DNA from: Bimuria novae-zelandiae CBS 107.79
Taxonomy: Eukaryota; Ascomycota; Dothideomycetes; Pleosporales; Didymosphaeriaceae
Direction of reading: 5' to 3'
Length of the DNA stretch: 64,000 nt
NCBI GenBank assembly: GCA_010015655.1
Contig: ML976759.1
Span: 1-64,000, forward strand
Shown one piece after another: positions 10,671 through 21,800 of this stretch. A program made the position numbers and the translations under genes. Position 1 is the stretch's first letter. Each line of letters starts with the position of its first letter. Under the pieces are notes generated by a model. It worked only from the letters and a program-made list of their open reading frames with translations, did no database searches and had not been told where the DNA came from.

Positions 10671-12061
10671 ATGGCGATTGATGAAGTCCTTCGGGTCGCG
10701 CCAGCGGCTCGTCCTCCTCCGGGCCAACCTGATATCGAGTATCCACCAAACTATGAAAAATGGCAAGCTCGCGCTGCCAAGCGGCTGGCTGCTGGGGGTC
10801 TCCAGACGAAAGTACCGGACGGTTTTCCAGAGCAATTGGAGGGGAAGCTCGTATGGGACGGCAAGACACTTGCCGAGTCGTACGACTGGACGTACGTATT
10901 GAATGAAAAGCAGTTAGCTGAGATCGACCGAGCTGTGGCTCACTTTCAAGGTAATCAACACCACCATGCTACCCGTAGAAATGAAATTGAAGAGGACAGC
11001 CCTACAGCTACCGCTGAGCCACGTAAACCAGGAGACATTTCCCTTGCCCAATCTACATGATCCGCTCCGCGACCTGTCCCGTGAACTCTACAGCGGGCAC
11101 GGATTCTTTGTGATCCGTGGACTGCAGGTCGACAAATATACCCGAGAGGAGAATGTCATCATCTACGCCGGGATATCTGCGCACATCGCCCCTCAACGTG
11201 GCCGACAGGATCACAAGTATGACGGGAAGCCGGCTGATGTAGTCCTAGCACACATCAAAGATCTCAGCCATTCAGACCCCAACAACATCATTGGCAGCCC
11301 AGCCTATACCACCGACAAGCAGGTCTTCCACACGGACTCCGGGGACATTGTGTCTCTCTTTGCGCTCGAAACAGCCGCGAGCGGTGGCGCAAGCAAGCTC
11401 GCAAGCACGTGGAAAGTGTACAACGAAATCGCGCGTACACGACCTGATCTCATCCACACTCTGTCGTCGCCTTGGGACTACGAAATGTTAGTGGCTTTGC
11501 ATGGAACATGACTCTCAAAACTGACAGGTAATCAGCTTTGAAAAAGCAGACAAGCAATGGACTGAGCGTCCACTCATACACTTGCTCCCGGCTCACGACG
11601 ACGTGCCTCAACGCATCGCGCTCCAGTATGGGCGTCGCTACTTCGTCGGCTTCGGAGCACTGCCTCGCAGCCCTCATATCCCGCCTATCACCGAAGCGCA
11701 GGCTGAGGCCCTGGACACGCTGCATTTCACTGGCGAGCGGTTTTGCGTCAATACCGAGTTTCAGAAAGGCGATATCCAGTACGTGAACAACCTCGCGATT
11801 TTCCACGCTCGTGATGGGTTCGTTGATCGGGGGGAGAAGAGGTGAGTACAATTATCGATGGGTGAATGTGGGTGGTGTTGTACTGATGTTGTGGATAGGA
11901 GGCATCTTCTGCGACTTTGGCTGCGCGATCCGGAGTTGGCGTGGGATACGCCGGAGGTGCTGAGGTCGAGGTGGGCGCAGATCTATGAGGGCATCAAGCC
12001 GGAGGCAGAGGTTTTACCGCTTAAACCGTTTGTACGTAGTGCAGGTAACAAAGGACGGTAG
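10671..12061 (+). CDS. TauD/TfdA-family Fe(II)/2-oxoglutarate dioxygenase
   Basis: Fungal taurine-dioxygenase-type enzyme: oxidises a small substrate (in characterised relatives, sulfonates such as taurine or related acids) using Fe(II), O2 and 2-oxoglutarate, probably in the cytosol. Four exons: 10671-10950, 11000-11486, 11536-11841 and 11899-12061, with GT-AG introns of 49, 49 and 57 nt. They join to exactly 412 codons (411 residues), the usual family size. The iron ligands are in FHTDSGD (His204, Asp206) and FHARDGF (His346). The 2-oxoglutarate-binding Arg is in HLLRLWLRD (about 363). No damaged residue or RIP is seen, so it looks functional. It stands alone between repeats, and the actual substrate cannot be read from sequence. 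Confidence 0.9.
10951..10999 (+). other. Intron 1 of the TauD-like gene
   Basis: 49-nt GT-AG intron. Splicing gives the family-typical join HFQ-ALQLPLSHVNQETFP. An earlier AG at 10978 would also keep the frame but leaves an intron of only 28 nt, so it was not chosen. Confidence 0.8.
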
Positions 12062-12350
12062 AGCAGAGGGGATATTGGCAAAGTAGGCAGAGGAAAGTAG
12101 AACAACACGATACAGCCGTCCGTTTTTACCTCGCGCATGAGAAGCATCACGTGTAAGACTGATCTAGCGTTCAGAATCGAGTGTGACCGAGCTGCAAAAG
12201 TGCTTTGCAGGTAGCATAGGAGCAGAGTTGCGAGCATTGCATTGTATGGTGTGACGGTTCAGTATGGAAGCTTGGGCCACCCGCGTACGTGCGGCCCGTG
12301 CACGTGATCCACGTGATCCACACAGTATATAACTTGTGCTGGCAGTTCAA
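12062..12350. other. Spacer between dioxygenase gene and transposon N
   Basis: No gene seen. Holds the 3' flank of the dioxygenase gene. Near 12300 a short tandem CACGTGATC motif appears just before the left inverted end of the transposon. Confidence 0.4.
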
Positions 12351-15300
12351 CTGACCATGGGGTTACCTCGGCTAACCATGAACCATCCTAAAATAGTTTA
12401 GCGACCGCGCCCGAAAATTTTTCATAGTCAGATTAGGTAGATATTGTGGTTATTTTATAGTCAGACGAAATCTAATTAAAATACGCTTCCACATATAACA
12501 TGTTCCAAAGACGATCTTAACGGAATTTCGCAAATATAGACAGTTCCTTCCCTACATTCTTCCCCTGCCCTCTGCCGCCAGTGGAGGACGAGGTCGACCG
12601 TACGTTTGCGCTTGGTGATCAATTCTCTCAGTCTCAGATCGACTCTGGAGATGTGATAGAGGGTACTGAGGTAAGTATAGCAGAACGCATACTAAACGCG
12701 TTTATAACGCGTTTCCAGCCACCTTTCGTCCTTTTTACATCTGGCAATAATCAAGGTACTCCTCTTCATGCTACGGAGGTTACATATGCTGCCGCAGTCC
12801 CAGCATACCCTACGAGCTTACCAAATGGAAACGCCTACGTCGTTCGTGTGCCAAGAACAGCTACAGGAGAGGTTCTGGCCAAGGACGAGGTTCTGAAGAA
12901 GGCGATCCAGGTATATAAACAAGTAAAATGCATCTTGAATGTGTTTCTAAGGAGTTCTAGTTCCAATATTCAAAAGCTACTATCTATAACAGTCGACCAA
13001 CCTACTCTCCTTTCCTGAATAGCGCTGCTACACGATATAAGTATAAATGTACAGGTATTAAACACTACTAGTATCTCCAGGACGCGTTACGAAATTGTTC
13101 ACATAATATTATTAATAATAAACTCTACGCAAAGCTTAAACATATTCGTAATACAGACTTAGTGTCTTAGGACCCAGGAAAGCGTATAGCGACTAGGTTA
13201 GTACTATAATTGTTTTTAGAACGCGTTTAAAAGTAATTTCTATCTAGTACCTATATTAGGGTTATAAGAAGATTTAAAGCAGGGGCTTGTATATCCTGAA
13301 AGCTAACCTGTGCTCCTATTCTTCGACAATAACAACGTGCGGTAAGTTTTTTCTAGAGTAGAATATGTTTTAAATGTGCTTCTAACGCAATAAGCCTCTT
13401 AATAGAGAACAGTTATAGTATATTAGTTATAAAAGTTAGCATTAGTTAACGAAAGATACCGAGAATTACTTTATCTAAAGGGTAGATTCTAGCGTTAATT
13501 TGAGCTATCTAACAGAGCTTTTCGATCGTGGTTTACCTACTAGAGAAGAGCCGACAGAGCATTGTAACTTTATAGAGCCGCAGATATCTCGAGTTAAGAA
13601 GTGTAGTATGTTCACCTTTCGCGAGCGCATTTAAAACAAGTTCTTAACGGGTTAGTAGGCATTAATCACCCGCAGGGTCAAGATCAGATAGAGAAGGCGG
13701 GATGTGATGTTCTCTATCATATTCTTATCCCAGTCAACATGGATAAAGTTCCATATTTCGTTCTAATTGCGTTTGGAACGCATTCACATATTCCCCCTCC
13801 GCCTACTGTTGCTTTAGACCAGCATATACGGGATATTGAGAACGTTTTGCAGCCTATACTTACTCTAGGTCTAACACGGTGTACGTTCCATACCTAATGT
13901 GTTTCAAGCTGGTTTCTCACACGTTCAGCCCAATTTCTAAAGTCGCCTCAGCTCGCGGCCTACCTGCAGCATCGTAGATACTACTTAATTAAAGATCTTA
14001 ATCTCGCTTTCGCGAATAAAGATCGTATTTCACGCATAATAAAGCGTAAGAGGCTTGCTCGCTTCCCGTATAGCGGTGGGCTTAAAGGAGTTATTTTCGA
14101 ATGGAGAATAAGGCACAGGGACCTATTAACAGTATAAAACGCGTTTTAAACCTGTTAGCAACGTGAATCTTATATCTCAAGGCATATATCTGTTAGATTA
14201 TTACCTCTACCTCTAGGAACATAATTATATGTTTCTATAACAAGCAAGCAAAAATTCTACATAGCTAAAAAACATTTTAAATAGATATGTCGTTTAAGCG
14301 ACTTAAAAGTCCTTAGTCTAAGATCCTTATTGCTATGTTCGACTCCAATTACTTAAAACGGAAGTCTAATAAGTAGAATAGGTTTAGAACATGTTACTAA
14401 CCTTTCCTAGTTCTAACCCTTGGTCGAATTATTACCGACACGGAATATCAAGATATGTATAATCTTGCCTTAACCCGTTTCTTTACATTGTGTTCAGAAA
14501 GAGTTGGGAAACCAGTTACATGGCGACATATTCATGGCACTGGATTTCACGGAACTACGATTAATATGGATAGTAAGCAGATGGCAGGTAAGGCTTTCTA
14601 ACGCGTTTAGAACACGATTGTAATATGTCCTTAGGGTTTGGTTAGTATCTTGCTAGTATTGACCTATAGAAGCGTAACTAGAGGTGGCAACTCCAGTCGT
14701 GCGTCTAATTCTGTCAAGTACATTTCATGCGTAGTATTACTACTACCTTGCCTGGAGAGCCGCATGTGGAGGACTCTCCTTAGGGTCGTATAAGAGCTCT
14801 GCTTAACGCGGAAACTCCTACTAAGTATTACTAATTATATAATCTTCTTATAAGTAAGTTCCGTTATTTATTACGTTTTTAAACTTAGTTTTAAACATGT
14901 TTTGCAGCGTAAGAAGATTCGCCGGATATTAAAAATTAGGTAATTTATAAGAAGTATATAGTTATTATAGTAAGACTAGTTTAATACTATAGTAATATCT
15001 CTCTTAGGATCTAGAATACATTAGAGTTACACTCTAACGCAGCTAAGTAGGCGGCAAACAAAGGATATTATATAGAAAAAAGACTCCTATTATTAGAAGT
15101 AGTTACTAAGTAGGTTAAGCTAAACGCGTTTAGAATAAGTTTCTAACTAGCTCACTTAGTGCATAATAAATAGACCTCTAGGACGTACAGGAGTATAGTA
15201 TAAGGGATAGCTACGGTATTCGATACGTAAGTTGCGGGGCTACTAGCCTAAGCTAACGTTATTTTTAGAATATAGCCTAAGAGATAAGTATGTTGCTCGT

Positions 15301-15731
15301 ATATTTAACAAGATATAACTAAAACGAGTTTAGAACGCAAACAGAACATGATAGAGGCGTTAATTAATATATCTAATAATAAGGATAATATTCTGGAGCT
15401 TTCAAATTCTTCTAGTTATATCCCATCGCTACAAAGAGGTAGAAGGACCTCCTTAAGAGGCTTAAGAGGTACAAGGGCCTCCTTAAGAGGTCGAAACAAC
15501 ACCTCTAGATCACCATCTGTACCCACCTCTTGGTCCTCACCTGCAATATCCTCCCCTGTACCTGAGAAGACACCCACGTAAGTGCGAGAGCAGTTTAAAA
15601 ACGTATTCTTAACGCATTTATATAGTCCCTCCGCTTTAAATAACCTTAAACGATAGGCCCTTATATCTAGCCAGGCCTATTAAAATAAGCGGGATCTATT
15701 TAAGATTAAGAAGGCTTAATTTAAATTAGAG

Positions 15732-16343
15732 TAGTAGTAGTAGTAGTAGTATTGATTAACGTCCAGGAACGTAACGTTCTAGCCTCCCGTGGGGCATGGG
15801 GACGTGCTAAGCTGTATTTACAGAAAGCATTTCGTGCCTGCCGGCTGGCTACCATCAGAGTAGCCTTGTTGTACATAGCCCATCCTCCCTTTAATAGGTC
15901 TACCTGCTACTACAGGCACCTAGATACCTATAGTAGCCGGCCCTTATCTGTGAGGGTGTTGTTGTTCTGCCCCTCTCTCCCTCGCCCTTGTAGCTCTGCT
16001 CCCGTACTGTCTTCCTCCCCCTACCTCGTACGAAGTAGGACCTCGTACGAGTTAGCAAGCTGCCTTGTACCTTGAGTAAAAACCTCGTAGGGGAAAACCT
16101 CAAGCTTGAACAAGTAGTAGTAGTCGCCTGAGCGGTACTTAGTTTGGGTGAAAGGTTTTGACCAAGTCTTGGCAGAGCGAAAACTCTGCATCTTGGCTTT
16201 TGGTCTCTTTATCGCAACAGCGCCAGCTTTTTGCGGATAAAGAACGTGATTCTAGTAATCAGCTTGTTCAGGCGAACAATTTCATACTACAGGAACCCCC
16301 CACACGGTCGTGTGGGTGGAATCACGATTTTGGTGTTCCTGTG
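15732..16343 (-). mobile_element. SINE-like insertion O with 15-bp target duplication
   Basis: A 612-bp insertion flanked by the direct repeat TAATTTAAATTAGAG (15717-15731 and 16344-16358). Removing the insert plus one repeat restores an open coiled-coil frame of the transposase (KAWFKLE joined to KAR). Read on the minus strand it starts CACAGGAACACC, soon has a perfect hairpin (CCCACAC-GACC-GTGTGGG near 16300), and ends in a (CTA)n tail at 15732-15750. A long variable target duplication with a short-repeat tail is typical of LINE-mobilised retroposons. No RNA polymerase III box is certain. Confidence 0.6.
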
Positions 16344-16427
16344 TAATTTAAATTAGAGAAAGCGCGTTTCTAACTTAAAAAGGAGAAGTTAGAATTCGAG
16401 AAGGAGAAAATGCATTATAGGCGGGAA

Positions 16428-16603
16428 TAATATTAAAACGCGTTTCGAACAGGTTTTATGTATTAGAACGTGTTTAGAATGTGTTTTATGCTAGAACGTG
16501 TTTTAAACGAGTTCTATATTAGAACATGTTTAGAATGTGTTTATCGTCAGAACATGTTTAAAATGTGTTTTAAGCTAGAACGTGTTTCGAACGAATTTAC
16601 AGT
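16428..16603 (+). repeat. Six tandem copies of the intron motif
   Basis: Six units of 27-30 bp follow each other, each close to TAGAACRTGTTTMGAAYG plus GTTTTATGC, and the last one ends in ACAG before an exon-like stretch. This is the same core as in the single intron-like units of the gene. It may be one expanded intron or a minisatellite. Confidence 0.8.
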
Positions 16604-18061
16604 AGTGTGGGTTAGGGTTCTTATTAGCGAATGAAAAAAATTTCACCTGCTAGTCCATATCAGTTTACCACTTTTTATATAAAGCTAATCGGGTTTCTAT
16701 GCCGTTGCAAACATATTCTGCACTATAGGCAACAAAGGACTACTTCAAAATGTACGACATTAGTGAATACATTTTAAACGCGTTCTAATCTGATTGTTAG
16801 GCTTCGTACAAGCGCTATGCTGACCTGCAGCACATGCCTCTTGGTTCTACTGAGTTCTCATCTACGGACTTGGACGGCGGATATCTTATTTACGCAGGCG
16901 AGCTCTTTTGCCGCGCGTTCTTATTTAACGGAGACGAAGAGCTTTGTGGGGTAACGATCCAAGTTAAACGAGTTCTATATCCGTTCTAAACGAACTTAGC
17001 GGAAATTCACCGATCGAGGCGCCCTTATCCACCATCTCAAAGTCTTCCATCCTCAATACCGGATCTCTCCTGCGAAAACCGGTCGATCCAGCATCCTTCG
17101 TGAGCACAAAGCGAGGGAATTCTACAGGGGCGTTATGTTGACACACGACCATATCTCTGCCGGGGAGCACATTCAGAACACGTTGCAAGCTGATTTCCCC
17201 CAACATGCACGAGATCCAGCCCTTCAGCCAGCCGAACATGGAGCTGAAGTAAGCTCCGGAAGTCTAGAGCGTTCTGAACATACTCAAAACGCGTTTAGGA
17301 GTAGTTCTGTCCAGGCAGAGAATAATACCCCACCGCCTGCACCCCAAAAACGGAAGCGAGCCTTATTAACACGAAAGACGAAGAAGAAGGCGCAAAAGTT
17401 AACACAGAAACATCTACTCCCTGTGCCACTATATTAATTAAATAACCTAAGGAAAGGATATGTTAAAGGCTAGGTAAATAAATATAATCGCATTCTTAGC
17501 GTGTTCCTAACGCGTTCTAGCTAAACTATAACTAATACTAGCACCTCCTTAAGTTAAATAGCCACCCCTTACTTTATAATAAGTGTTAAAAGCAAGGGCT
17601 AGAGTGTTACTTAGTTAAAAATACTTGTAAGGCACGGGCTTTTTTAATTTTTAATAGTAATTAGAAACGCGTTTTAATAGCTTACGGCACATAGCTAATT
17701 ACTAGCTATCTTTACCTAGTAGCAAACCCCACTAAAGTTGACGTATATATTACTATTTTTGGCGTACGTAAACTCCTCCGCACTACGGGGTAGCGTTAGT
17801 AGCTTAAAATATTAGCGATAGGCATCCTAGAACATATTAAATACACATTCTACAGTCTTTACCACGTACTTACACAGGTGTTAAGTAATTTAGCTATGCT
17901 AAAACGCGTTTAGAGTGTACTTAGAACGTGTTTTCTAAATTAGATAGCTGCGTTTTAAAATTTTATTATGTAAGTGGGCTACGCTTGGCATTTTTCCAAA
18001 TTGGTATTAGTCTATGTTAGCTAACGTTTCCATGGTCAGCCGAGGTTCCACCCATGGTTAG

Positions 18062-18332
18062 ATGACTTGCATCCTGATATAACTTTATAGAGTAGCTTCT
18101 TAAATAAAATAATAATTACCTTAACACTCTTTTTCGCTCTATAGTTATAAGTCTAGTTTATAACTACTAAGGCCACTACTTACTTACAATTATTTATAAT
18201 AATTCTATAATACTTATTATATACAAATTATATAATACCTATGTAATTTTATAATAATAATAGAATTTAATCCTATAATAACGCGTGTTATAATAATTGT
18301 TAATAAACCTAAGGACTAGTAGGTATAGGTCT
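18062..18332. other. AT-rich stretch left of chromovirus I
   Basis: Strongly RIP-like AT-rich DNA with no readable protein. It is probably the left part of the old copia element E, into which chromovirus I inserted. No LTR could be identified. Confidence 0.35.
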
Positions 18333-18547
18333 TGTAATAGGCTAGATGCCTTGTTGTACTATTCCTCGGTGAAACCCTCGGTGAAACCCTCAGTGCTCCT
18401 TTAGACTGAGTGGGGCCTTAGAAATCTCTCGAATCTTCTGGACAATAACAGCGCACATATAAGTTTAGCCTTACTTATAAATAGTTTACTCCTTATTAAA
18501 TATAATCCTATTACTAGGTATCGGTAACCTTTGCGCAGCCCCTTACA
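18333..18547 (+). repeat. Left LTR of chromovirus I
   Basis: 215 bp, TG...CA ends, preceded by GGTCT. A short tandem repeat CGGTGAAACCCT lies inside near 18370. Confidence 0.92.
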
Positions 18548-18600
18548 TTTTATATTTAATTACCCTTAAGCAGCTAGTGTGGCTATCTTCTAGTGCTCTA

Positions 18601-18840
18601 CTAACGGACCAATTGCAAGACCTGCTTCTAAGCAGTAAGCAGTGACAAACTAAGCTATATAGTTAATCCCTAGCCACCCTAACGGAACGACTTACAAGAC
18701 CTGCTTCTAAGTAGTAAGCACCACCACGACGAGCGACGCCAGTGTAGGGACCTCTAACGGTTAAACGCCTGCCCGAGCACCACGACGACGAGCAACGCCA
18801 GTGCAGGGACCTTTGACGGTTAAACGCCTGCCCGAGCACT
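18601..18840 (+). repeat. Tandem duplications in the 5' internal region of I
   Basis: Two pairs of direct repeats: about 42 bp (18601-18642 and 18679-18720, with AAGACCTGCTTCTAAG) and about 59 bp (about 18727-18780 and 18785-18839, with GGTTAAACGCCTGCCCGAGC). They are GC-rich, unlike the rest of the element. Confidence 0.75.
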
Positions 18841-18849
18841 ACGACGAAC

Positions 18850-21800
18850 GCAGTAAGATGGAGACTAGCACTTACTATAGAGCTTTAAACGCTTAATAAG
18901 ATAATAAAGGACAATCTTAGCAAATAATACTAACACCACTAAACTCGAGTATTAAAGCGATAATATAGTAGATAATAGTGTAGATAGGCGAACTTATAGC
19001 GCGAATAGCAAGAATTAAAAGTACTAATATCCTAGCACCTACTGCGACTACTGCTGGTATAACACCCGCGATACCTATAGCACCCACAACACCTGCGACA
19101 CCTACGGCAGCGTACGAACCGAAAGGACTTAAGGACCCTAAGACATTTAATAGAACTCGAAGCCAGTATTTACTATAAAAATACTAGATTAAAGCAAAGC
19201 TAAGGTCTAAGACTTAACAGTTCTATACAGACTAACTCGCGATCGACTACACTTTTAGTCGTATAATAGGCAATGCCAGAGCACGTATCTTCCCATAGGT
19301 ATCTATTCACGCCGTAACTAGCACGCTTAATTAGTTCTTTTAGCATCTTAATAGAGCGTTTAAGGACGCGCACATAGCTGAGACTATAAGGAGTAAGCTT
19401 TAGAACATGCGGCAGAAAACACACAACGTACGCGACTTTATTTAGGACTTTAACAAGAAAGCTCTAATAGCTAGCCTATTTAACTATGCTATCCTAAAGA
19501 GCATGTTCTTATACGCTCTTAATCACGAGTTACAGACCGCCCTTGCAGGTACTATCTTTCCTAAGAGCACTACAATTAAGGAGATGCAATTACACATTAC
19601 TACTATATTAGACAATCTATAGCGGTTAAAGCTAAGCAGCAAGAAGAGAGACGCACTACTATAAAATACTACCTTAAGTAATATTTCTGCTAATCCTATG
19701 GACTAGGAACTAAGTAGAACATAGATACAACGAGCGAAATAGGTCCTTTAAAAAGAGATTAATCAACGACGCGATAATAGATTATATTTATAATACGTAA
19801 AGAAAGGCTACTAAATTAAGTCTTACACTCTAAAAGCTACTTAGAATCCTAAGTGATAGCTAACTCGAGCCGCGAAAGCAAAAACTAAATTAAAGGCAAA
19901 AGATAACAACGACGCGATAGCAGTAAATAATAATAAGTTAGAAAAAGAGTAGCTCCTGGTCGAAGTCGCGATTAGGAGCCTTCACGAGTAAGCAAGAACA
20001 CAAGGACAGAATAGGATAAGTTTAAAAAGAAACACATTCTAGCACCCCCGCTTACAGTATATATACTAGTCAATTAAACTAATTACACTTTAGCACTAAT
20101 TAACTCTAGATGCCTCTCTTACGCCCTTATAACCCGTTCCTTTATAAGACAAGCCAAACTCGAGCGTATAGCGATTCCACGAAAGCCTATTATAGGGGTA
20201 AACGATTAAGTCAGCTAGGTTAACAAAGTTACAAAGTTTATATTTAATATAAATAGCTACACCGAGACTAGATTTACGTATATCACGCTAAATAATACTA
20301 AAGAGGACATTATCCTAGGACGTCCATAAATAAATTAGAACCAAGTTACTATTACTCCTACAAAGAAGTCAATATACCTGCACGCTTTAGGTATTAGAAT
20401 CCGCAGTTAAGAAGGCAAGGCCCACCTACTAGAGATTTAAGAGGTTAGCGCCACAGAATTCTAGCGATTAATAAAAATAGCTTAGAGCAAAAACAAGAAT
20501 CTAGGGGGAGCTGTAAAGATATTCGCCGCCTCGCTAGCAGATATTAACAAGGCCTTAGCGCCTAAGCTAAAGATTAACGTCCTGTCTCTAGTTCCTAAGT
20601 ACTAGAGGAAGCATATAACGCTCTTTAATTCTAAGGAAGTAAGCAAATTACCACTATATTAACCTAGAATTAACTACGCAATTTAGCTAGAAGAGAAGGA
20701 AGGGAAGAAGCCTGAAGCCCCTTAGGGACCTTTATATAACATGTTAAAGGGAGAGCTTCTAGTGCTACGGAAGGAACTTACATCTCTACTTAATAAAAGT
20801 TTTATACGAGTAAGTAATTTACCTACTACGTTGCTAATCCTATTTATAAAGAAGCCAGGAGGTAGACTGTAACTATATGTTAACTATAGAGTACTAAACG
20901 CCTTAACGAAGAAGGACTAGTATCCCCTACTACTTATCTATAAGACTTTAAACAATATTGCAAAAGCGAAATAGTTTACGAAACTAGACGTTATTATAGC
21001 CTTCTACAAGATCCAAATCCGAGAAGGGGACAAGTGGCCTATAGCTTTTCGAACACGTTTTAGATTATTTAAATAGCTTATTACACTATTTAGACTAGCG
21101 AATGCCCCTAGCACATTCTAATAGTATATTAACTAGACACTCCGCGAATATTTAGACAATTTCTGCATAGCGTATCTTAATAATATCCTTATCTACACAA
21201 ATAGTCCTCTCTAAAAATATTACGAGCAAGTTGACAAAGTGCTTATATAGCTAAAAGAAGCTAGGTTATATCTTAATATTAAGAAGTGCGAGTTTAAGGT
21301 TAAAATTACAAAGTATCTTAGCTTTATTATCGAAGCTAGGAAGGGCACACGCATGGATCTAAAAAAGGTTAAAGCTATTAAGAATTAGGAGGCGCTAAAG
21401 ACTATTAAGGGCGTATAAAGCTTTCTAGGCTTTGCCAATTTCTACTAATAATTTATCTAAAATTTTGGCCAAATTGCTGCTCCCCTTATAAGACTCACAG
21501 GTAACGTTACCTTCAGATGGACAGCAAAGGAACAAAAGGCCTTCGATACACTTAAGAAAGTCTTTATATCTAAACTAGTGTTAGCCTAGTTCCAAGCAGA
21601 CCGCGATACAGTTATAGAATACGACTTGTCTAGTTATGTTACTACTAGAGTACTATCTTAATACGACGAAAACGGAATCCTACGTCCCTGCGCCTACTTT
21701 TTAAGGAAGAACACGCTTACTAAATATAACTATAAAATCTATAATAAAGAACTACTAGTAGTTATTAGAGGACTTAAAGAATAGGATGCTGAACTTTAAT

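Larger units (their letters stand above)
12560..17437 (+). pseudogene. MULE-like DDE transposase gene with many introns
   Basis: Exons spell a large fungal transposase resembling the MULE-like group. N-terminal parts (KCTGIKHY) lead to a zinc/DNA-binding-like region (VLYHILIPV, then GTHSHIPPPPT), then NKDRISRIIKRKRL and GVIFEW. The DDE core has DMSFKRLKS-like first-Asp context, HGTGFHGTTINMDSKQMAG at 14526-14587 for the second Asp, and after a 47-nt intron GFGWYLASID-type sequence, QVHFMRSI and NTLELHSNAAKW. The C-terminal part has Arg-Gly repeats (15420-15500), a coiled coil, a C2H2-like half finger created by splicing at 16950/17000, and a basic tail KRKRALLTRKTKKK ending at 17437. Several exons carry RIP stops, so this copy is dead. 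The family assignment rests on remembered motif layout. Confidence 0.65.
12671..17943 (+). repeat. Family of intron-like units sharing one motif
   Basis: About 18 GT...AG units of mostly 44-54 nt share a core made of AAACGCGTTT and GAACRYGTTCTAA variants. Best-defined units: 12671-12718, 12911-12960, 13197-13247, 13342-13394, 13606-13655, 14364-14410, 14588-14634, 14854-14907, 15114-15159, 15288-15354, 15578-15625, 16752-16800, 16951-16999, 17249-17314, 17474-17520, 17637-17680 and 17878-17943. Less certain ones end near 14155 and 14284. Removing those at 12911, 13606, 14588 and 15578 restores the transposase frame across non-multiple-of-three lengths. The core TTCTAAC also serves as a branch-site-like element. 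Ordinary introns in one gene do not share sequence like this. Confidence 0.75.
12351..18061 (+). mobile_element. DNA transposon N (MULE-like) with imperfect 30 bp inverted ends
   Basis: Imperfect inverted repeats of about 30 bp bound the region: left 12351-12380 (CTGACCATGG...GCTAACCATG) and right 18031-18061. No clean target-site duplication was found outside them, so the limits are provisional. Between them lies a multi-exon DDE transposase gene (about 12560-17437) and, after its stop, further intron-like units up to 17943. RIP damage is patchy: exons at 12.6-13.0, 13.65-13.9, 14.45-14.6 and 16.8-17.4 kb are clean, while 14.6-15.3 kb is rich in TAG stops. A 612-bp SINE-like insertion sits at 15732-16343. 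Confidence 0.65.

Noticed and set aside
10951..10978. 28-nt intron alternative in the dioxygenase gene
   Set aside because: Keeps the frame but is too short for a fungal spliceosomal intron and adds residues foreign to the family; the 49-nt intron fits better.
16428..16603. CRISPR-like or centromeric reading of the six-unit array
   Set aside because: Units are contiguous with no unique spacers, the host is a fungus, and the core is the same as in the single intron-like units.
16964..17239. 91-codon minus-strand ORF opposite the transposon N gene
   Set aside because: Shadow of the well-supported plus-strand exon at 17000-17248, which carries the finger-like motif.
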